Position numbers and translations under genes: made by a program. The notes under the pieces were generated by a model. That model was not told the DNA's origin. It ran no database searches and saw only the letters and a list, made by a program, of their open reading frames with translations. Source: Desulfatitalea sp. (GTDB lineage Bacteria > Desulfobacterota > Desulfobacteria > Desulfobacterales > Desulfosarcinaceae). From it: a DNA stretch of 11,817 bases. The DNA is taken from the NCBI GenBank assembly GCA_013041835.1, contig JABDRH010000422.1, positions 1-11,817 on the forward strand, given 5' to 3'. Below are positions 7,599 through 11,817 of the stretch, piece by piece (within the stretch, counting starts at the first letter, position 1; each line of letters opens with the position of its first letter).

Positions 7599-7745
7599 AT
7601 GTTTTCGAAAACAAAAGAGGAAGAATCTTGCATGGCATTGAATTGCGAGGAAAATAAGGTGGAAGATAACGCGGAAGATATCTTTCTCACGGAAGAAATT
7701 GAGATCGAAGAAATGGCCATCGACGGTATCTGCGGTGTTTATTAG
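7599..7745 (+). CDS. mftA: Mycofactocin precursor peptide MftA
   Basis: This 48-residue acidic peptide is the substrate from which the redox cofactor mycofactocin is made. The C-terminus IDGICGVY matches the family signature IDGMCGVY, with Ile for Met, and keeps the terminal Val-Tyr that MftC decarboxylates and cross-links. The leader is rich in Glu and Asp (EEIEIEE directly before the core), as expected for binding to MftB. It is longer than the roughly 30-residue mycobacterial peptides and has two extra cysteines (Cys11, Cys16) besides the core Cys45. An internal Met12 could start a 37-residue form but has no ribosome site, whereas Met1 has AGGAGG. mftB follows after 4 bases and mftC after it, the expected order. 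The gene is small enough to be overlooked by ordinary gene calling. Confidence 0.95.
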   Translation: MFSKTKEEESCMALNCEENKVEDNAEDIFLTEEIEIEEMAIDGICGVY

Positions 7746-7749
7746 CGCC

Positions 7750-8013
7750 ATGAATAGGCATCACAAATACAAACTGGCGCCCGGGACCCAAGTGCGGGAA
7801 GAGAATTTCGGATTATTGTTTTATACGTATACGGGTCCCAGATTGTTTTTCATGCCTTGCGGCAACCTGCTGGGAACGGATTTTTTTCTCGGCCGATGGA
7901 GTATCGGACAATGGCTGGACAGGCATCCTGAATCCAAAAACGACAACCGCTTGCCGGGATTGCCGCAAAGTCTTGCTAAACTGAAAGATAAAGGGGTTAT
8001 CCTTGAGTGCTGA
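7750..8013 (+). CDS. mftB: Mycofactocin biosynthesis chaperone MftB (PqqD-like)
   Basis: This 87-residue RiPP recognition-element protein would bind the MftA leader and deliver it to MftC. The sequence reads YKLAPGTQVREENFGLLFY, then GPRLFF...GNLLG, and ends in a helix with LPQSLAKLKDKGVI, the characteristic MftB pattern. The start at 7750 is four bases after the mftA stop, which favours coupling. An in-frame start at 7699 would overlap mftA and add 17 residues unlike the family. The 3' end overlaps mftC by 11 bases. Confidence 0.93.
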   Translation: MNRHHKYKLAPGTQVREENFGLLFYTYTGPRLFFMPCGNLLGTDFFLGRWSIGQWLDRHPESKNDNRLPGLPQSLAKLKDKGVILEC

Positions 8014-9028
8014 AGTCACACGATGCCGATTGAGAGCGCCGGTCAATCTGACGTGGGAAATCACGGGCAAGTGCAATCTTAAATGCGTCCATTGCCTTTC
8101 TGATGCCGGATCTGAATTGGCGGATGAACTCAGTTTCGATCAATGCCTCGGGCTGATAGATCAGCTTGCTTCAATCGGCGTGTTTCAGATCAATATCGGA
8201 GGCGGCGAACCCTTTCTCAGACAAGGGTTCATGGATATTCTTACGTATGCCCACAAAAAAGGGATCGTGACTTGCGTGAGCACTAACGGCATACTGATGA
8301 ATCCCTCTCTGGCAGCCGATTTGGCTGAACTGGATAATTTTTACCTGCAAGTCAGTCTAGATGGCGCCACAGCGCAAGTCAACGACGCGATCAGAGGCCA
8401 AGGCACATTTCAAAAAATCATTTACGCCATGGAATGCCTCTCTTCCTACGGTGTTCCGTTCAGCATCAACACGGTTTTGACGCGGCTCAATTTTCCGCAA
8501 CTGGAATTGCTCAGGGAATTGGCCGCATCCCACAGTGCCGAACTGCGGGTTTCGCGCTTCCGCCCATCGGGCAGGGGCAAAGAAACCAAGACACAATTGG
8601 GACCCGGTGCGGATCAGCTTGAATTTTTTGCCGAGTGGCTTGCGCGTAACGATCTGGTTCGCACGGGGGACTCATTTTTCTGTCTTACCTCTGAAAACAG
8701 AAGGCGCAAAGGTCTGGAAATGTGCGGCGCCGCCAAGATGACCGCCTGCATATCGCCTACGGGCAATGTGTATCCTTGTGCTTTCCTTCAGGAGCCCCCT
8801 TTTCTCGCGGGCAATATCAAGTACGATCATTTTAAAACCTTATGGGATGAATCCGCCATATTCGATTCTCTACGCAACTTGAATTCCGCCACATGTACGG
8901 ACTGTGTGAGATTTGAAAACTGCAGAGGCGGCTGTCCGGCCATGGCCTATCATACCTATCATGACATATCCATGCCGGATCCGGAATGCCTCATCAATCT
9001 GAAAAATCCATTCAAAAAGACGGCATGA
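8003..9028 (+). CDS. mftC: Mycofactocin radical SAM/SPASM maturase MftC
   Basis: In characterised systems this enzyme oxidatively decarboxylates the C-terminal Tyr of MftA and then joins it to the neighbouring Val. The 341-residue protein has CNLKCVHC (Cys24, Cys28, Cys31), GGGEP at 66-70, and a SPASM domain with Cys241, 249, 259, 298, 301, 307, 311 and 329 in the standard Cx2Cx5Cx3Cx17C layout. The openings NLTWEITGKCNL and QVSLDGATAQVNDAIRG are family-typical. The start is a TTG at 8003 inside the end of mftB, with GGGG at 7993-7996 as ribosome site. The overlap and rare start imply translation coupled to mftB and kept below that of mftA. It resembles, but clearly differs from, the other SPASM protein at 2991-4139. 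Confidence 0.95.
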   Translation: MSAEVTRCRLRAPVNLTWEITGKCNLKCVHCLSDAGSELADELSFDQCLGLIDQLASIGVFQINIGGGEPFLRQGFMDILTYAHKKGIVTCVSTNGILMNPSLAADLAELDNFYLQVSLDGATAQVNDAIRGQGTFQKIIYAMECLSSYGVPFSINTVLTRLNFPQLELLRELAASHSAELRVSRFRPSGRGKETKTQLGPGADQLEFFAEWLARNDLVRTGDSFFCLTSENRRRKGLEMCGAAKMTACISPTGNVYPCAFLQEPPFLAGNIKYDHFKTLWDESAIFDSLRNLNSATCTDCVRFENCRGGCPAMAYHTYHDISMPDPECLINLKNPFKKTA

Positions 9029-9029
9029 G

Positions 9030-10991
9030 ATGCGTGAGGCCATGTTCGACAATCTGTTCTCTCCGCTGAATCTGGGTCAAATAGAGTTAAAGAACAGAAT
9101 CGTCTACCTGGCCCACCGAACCAACTATGCCCGGCATGGCGAGCTGACGGATCAACATATCGCCTACTACAAAAGAAGGGCCCGGGGCGGCTGCGGCCTT
9201 ATCATAGTGGGAGAGCTGTCAATCCATCCCAATGACCGTCCCTGGGAAAAGATGATTGAGGCGTATCCACCCGGGGTGGTCGAATCCTACCGCAGACTCA
9301 CCGGCGCTGTTCACCCCTATGGCGCCAAACTATTTGCCAACCTCATCCATCACGGGTTTCAGAGCTCCGGCGCAATTACCCGTCAGGCCATATGGGGTCC
9401 GTCGGCTGTTTCGGATATTGTTTTCGGCGAAACCGCCAAGGCAATGGAGCCGGAAGACATTCAGGAGGTGATCCGGGCCTTTGCGCATGCAGCGCTTTTG
9501 GCCAGGCAGGGCGGATTCGACGGCATTGAAATCGATATGGGCCCTGAATCCCTGCTGCGCCAATTTCTCTCCACGCTCAGCAATTATCGCACGGATGAAT
9601 ACGGCGGCAGTCTCGAAAACCGGATGCGACTTTGCGTTGAGGTGATCAATGCCGTGGTGCATGCCGTGGGAACGGATTTTCCTTTGGGCATCAATCTATG
9701 TGCGGACGAGCATTTCTGGGGCGCCATTACGATCGACGAATCCCGGGAGATGGCGCAAAGATTTGAGGCGACCGGCCACATCGATTTTTTCAATATTTCA
9801 GTCGGCACCTATTACAATCTGTATCTGAAAATGGCCACGATGTATACCCCGCCCGGCCAAACGGTCGAGTATTCGCGATTGATGAAGCAGTCTGTTCATG
9901 CCCCCGTCATCTGCGGCTACCAGATCCTTTCGCCGCAAATGGCCGAAGGCATTATCGCCGATCACAAGGCGGATGCCGCCGGCTTTGTCCGGCCGTTGAT
10001 CTGTGATCCTGATTTTCCGTCAAAAGCAGCGCAAAGCAAAACCGACACCATTCGGTATTGCGCCCTCGATAACGAGGGATGCATCGGCAGAGTGAATCAA
10101 TCCAAGGCCCTGGCCTGTACACAGAATTCCATGGTCGGTTTTGAATCAAGCGACGGCGAGGAAAAGGTTGCCCCCGCGCTTCACAGGAAAAAAACGATTG
10201 TGATCGGCGCCGGCCCGGCCGGTCTGGAAGCGGCACGGATTGCAAAGCTGCGGGGTCATGATGTTACCCTTTACGATCAGGAGGAAAAGCCCGGGGGACA
10301 AATACGCCGCATGATGGGTCTTCCCGGCCGCGGCGGCATGGCACGCATGATTCAAAATTTCCATACAGCGCTGCAGGTGCTGAACGTCCCCCTGAAAACC
10401 GGCATGGAGATGACGCCTGAAAAAGTCCTGGACTTGAATCCTGATGCGGTGATCATTGCAACCGGTTCCAGACCCGCGACAAAGCCGTATCCCGGTCAAT
10501 ACGGCCCGGCCGAGGTGCTCAACATTTTTGAAGTCCTCGAAAAACGATATCCCTTGGGGCAAAAAATCCTGCTCATTGATGAACATGGCGGGCATTATGC
10601 CGCTGCCACGGCGGAGATGCTGGTGGAAGACGGAAGGCAGGTGCATATGATCACCAGTGATCTGTTCATCGGAATCGAATTGGCGAACATCGGAGATCTA
10701 TATTATTCCAGACAGCGGCTCTTGCAAAAGGGAGTCAAATTCAAAACAGATATCATCGTTGATGCCATAGAGGGGAAAACCGTGAATTGCCGTGATCTTT
10801 ACACGAATGCGCCGGTTTGTCTGGATGATTACGATACGATCGTATTGGCCGGTCCCAAGCAGGCTCAAGACCGGATCTATCGGCAATTGAAAGGACAGGT
10901 GAAAGAACTTTACCGGGCCGGGGATTGCGTTGCCCCGCGCAATATCACCATGGCCGTTCTTGAAGGCAGAAAAGCGGGAGAACGGTTATGA
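9030..10991 (+). CDS. Mycofactocin-system FadH/Old-Yellow-Enzyme family oxidoreductase, first copy
   Basis: This 653-residue flavoprotein has the layout of 2,4-dienoyl-CoA reductase and trimethylamine dehydrogenase. An FMN TIM barrel (about 5-335) is followed by an iron-sulfur segment (341-366) and a FAD/NAD(P)-binding half (about 388-653) with VIGAGPAGLEAA at 391-402 and YRAGDCVAPRN at 628-638. NCBIfam defines two such families tied to mycofactocin, and this protein fits that group by context and form. Oddities: the cluster motif reads C344-x2-D347-x3-C351-x11-C363, with Asp where FadH has its second Cys. The barrel motif usually carrying the catalytic Tyr reads PESLLRQFLS, with Ser174 in the Tyr position, and the GWH His position reads GTY (Tyr261). 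The substrate is therefore unlikely to be a standard dienoyl-CoA. The start is 9030 or Met5 at 9042. It begins two bases after mftC and its stop overlaps the next ATG. Confidence 0.9.
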   Translation: MREAMFDNLFSPLNLGQIELKNRIVYLAHRTNYARHGELTDQHIAYYKRRARGGCGLIIVGELSIHPNDRPWEKMIEAYPPGVVESYRRLTGAVHPYGAKLFANLIHHGFQSSGAITRQAIWGPSAVSDIVFGETAKAMEPEDIQEVIRAFAHAALLARQGGFDGIEIDMGPESLLRQFLSTLSNYRTDEYGGSLENRMRLCVEVINAVVHAVGTDFPLGINLCADEHFWGAITIDESREMAQRFEATGHIDFFNISVGTYYNLYLKMATMYTPPGQTVEYSRLMKQSVHAPVICGYQILSPQMAEGIIADHKADAAGFVRPLICDPDFPSKAAQSKTDTIRYCALDNEGCIGRVNQSKALACTQNSMVGFESSDGEEKVAPALHRKKTIVIGAGPAGLEAARIAKLRGHDVTLYDQEEKPGGQIRRMMGLPGRGGMARMIQNFHTALQVLNVPLKTGMEMTPEKVLDLNPDAVIIATGSRPATKPYPGQYGPAEVLNIFEVLEKRYPLGQKILLIDEHGGHYAAATAEMLVEDGRQVHMITSDLFIGIELANIGDLYYSRQRLLQKGVKFKTDIIVDAIEGKTVNCRDLYTNAPVCLDDYDTIVLAGPKQAQDRIYRQLKGQVKELYRAGDCVAPRNITMAVLEGRKAGERL

Positions 10992-11817
10992 GCAAGTACC
11001 GGTACCTGTTTTCTCCTTTAGAGATAGGAACGACGATTGTTCCCAACCGGATCCACTTTGCCGCCCATTTGACCAATCTTTCAACTGACCATCAGGTCAG
11101 TGATGCCCATATCGTCTATTACACGGAAAGGGCCAAGGGCGGCTGTGGATTGATCACCACCGAAGAGCTCACCGTACACCCCAGCGACCTAGCCTATGAA
11201 AAGCTGGTGGATGCCTTCAAACCCGAAGTCATTCCCGGCTTTCAGCGACTGACCCGAGCCGTTCACCAGTACGAGACCAAAATCTTCGCCCAGCTCAACC
11301 ACAACGGCATGCAGGCCGACGGCAAACTCTCCCGCCTGCCGGTATGGGGACCGTCCGCGGAAAAGGACCCCCTCTTCCGGGAGACGTGCAAAGAGATGGA
11401 GATCGAAGATATCCAGGAATGCATCGCCTATTTCGCCCTGAGCGCCCGGCACGCCCAAGCGGGCGGTTTTGACGGCATCGAGCTGCAGTTGGGCCACAGC
11501 TCCCTGATTCGCCAGTTCATATCGCCTCTGACCAACCGGCGCCAGGACCCCTATGGCGGCGGCTTGGACAACCGCATGCGCTTTGCCCTGGAAGTCATCG
11601 CCGCCGTGCGGGAGGCCGTAGGGCCGGAGTTTACCCTGGGGGTCAGGCTCAATGCCGACGAGATGCACCCCAAGGGCGGCATCACCCATGCCGATGCCAA
11701 GGAGATCGCCCGTCGGCTTCAAGCCCAAGGGCGGATCGATTTTATCGATATCAGCCTGGGCACCTTCTACAACCTGTTTCTGGTGGAAGGCTCCATGCAC
11801 ACGCCTTTGGCCTACAC
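10988..11817 (+). CDS. Second FadH/Old-Yellow-Enzyme family oxidoreductase, 3' end beyond the window
   Basis: The first 276 residues of a paralog of the preceding gene are present, covering most of the FMN barrel. They begin MSKYRYLFSPLEIG and continue with GGCGLITTEELTVHP, VWGPSA, GFDGIELQLGHSSLIRQFIS (160-179) and DPYGGGLDNRMRF. As in the first copy, the Tyr of the usual HGYLL motif is Ser (Ser172), and the later GWH reads GTF (Phe260). The ATGA overlap with the first gene indicates translational coupling and perhaps equal amounts of the two proteins. The iron-sulfur and FAD/NAD parts are outside the window, so cluster completeness cannot be judged. It is more GC-rich than the first copy. 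The pair resembles the two mycofactocin-associated OYE families 1 and 2, but I cannot assign which is which. Confidence 0.9.
   Translation, partial: MSKYRYLFSPLEIGTTIVPNRIHFAAHLTNLSTDHQVSDAHIVYYTERAKGGCGLITTEELTVHPSDLAYEKLVDAFKPEVIPGFQRLTRAVHQYETKIFAQLNHNGMQADGKLSRLPVWGPSAEKDPLFRETCKEMEIEDIQECIAYFALSARHAQAGGFDGIELQLGHSSLIRQFISPLTNRRQDPYGGGLDNRMRFALEVIAAVREAVGPEFTLGVRLNADEMHPKGGITHADAKEIARRLQAQGRIDFIDISLGTFYNLFLVEGSMHTPLAY

Noticed and set aside
11189..11800. Minus-strand frame of 203 codons at the right end
   Set aside because: It is the antisense shadow of the GC-rich second OYE gene, whose motifs are unambiguous.
1..11817. tRNA, rRNA, CRISPR arrays, insertion sequences or attachment sites
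   Set aside because: No spaced repeat series, transposase, terminal inverted repeats or tRNA-like clover structure was seen on reading either strand.

Overview
The window carries a mycofactocin-type RiPP redox-cofactor locus. The taxonomic hints are a sigma-54 activator, a -24/-12 promoter with an IHF site, moderate GC and a decayed flavocytochrome c/fumarate-reductase-like gene. Together they suggest an anaerobic Gram-negative bacterium such as a Desulfobacterota ('deltaproteobacterial') lineage, not an actinobacterium, where mycofactocin is best known. This placement is inference from gene content.

Layout from left to right. (1) About 65-1140, minus strand: a broken FAD-dependent fumarate-reductase-family gene with an in-frame stop, a frameshift and an apparent internal deletion. 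(2) 1401-5748, minus strand: three close-set genes transcribed in the order MftF-like glycosyltransferase, a second radical SAM/SPASM protein, and a GAF-AAA+-Fis sigma-54 activator. (3) 5749-6028: a divergent control region. It holds a 32-bp near-perfect palindrome, a perfect-consensus IHF site and a sigma-54 -24/-12 promoter reading right, plus a sigma-70-like promoter reading left. (4) 6029-11817, plus strand: a short-chain dehydrogenase (SDR), a tandem copy of it lacking the NAD-binding half, then mftA (48 codons), mftB and mftC. Two tandem FadH/Old-Yellow-Enzyme oxidoreductases of the type associated with mycofactocin follow; the second runs off the window.

How they fit together. MftA is a small acidic precursor ending IDGICGVY. 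MftB presents it to the radical SAM enzyme MftC, which modifies the terminal Val-Tyr. MftF would glycosylate the product. The OYE-family proteins and the SDR are the likely redox partners. The adjacent activator probably switches on the right-hand operon from the sigma-54 promoter. mftD and mftE are not in this window. The extra SPASM protein has no assigned step in the canonical pathway.

Most notable points: mftA is short enough to be missed; the control region looks like a complete enhancer-IHF-promoter module; the first OYE protein has Asp in place of one iron-sulfur cysteine; both OYE proteins lack the usual catalytic Tyr and His; and an uncharacterised second maturase lies in the locus.
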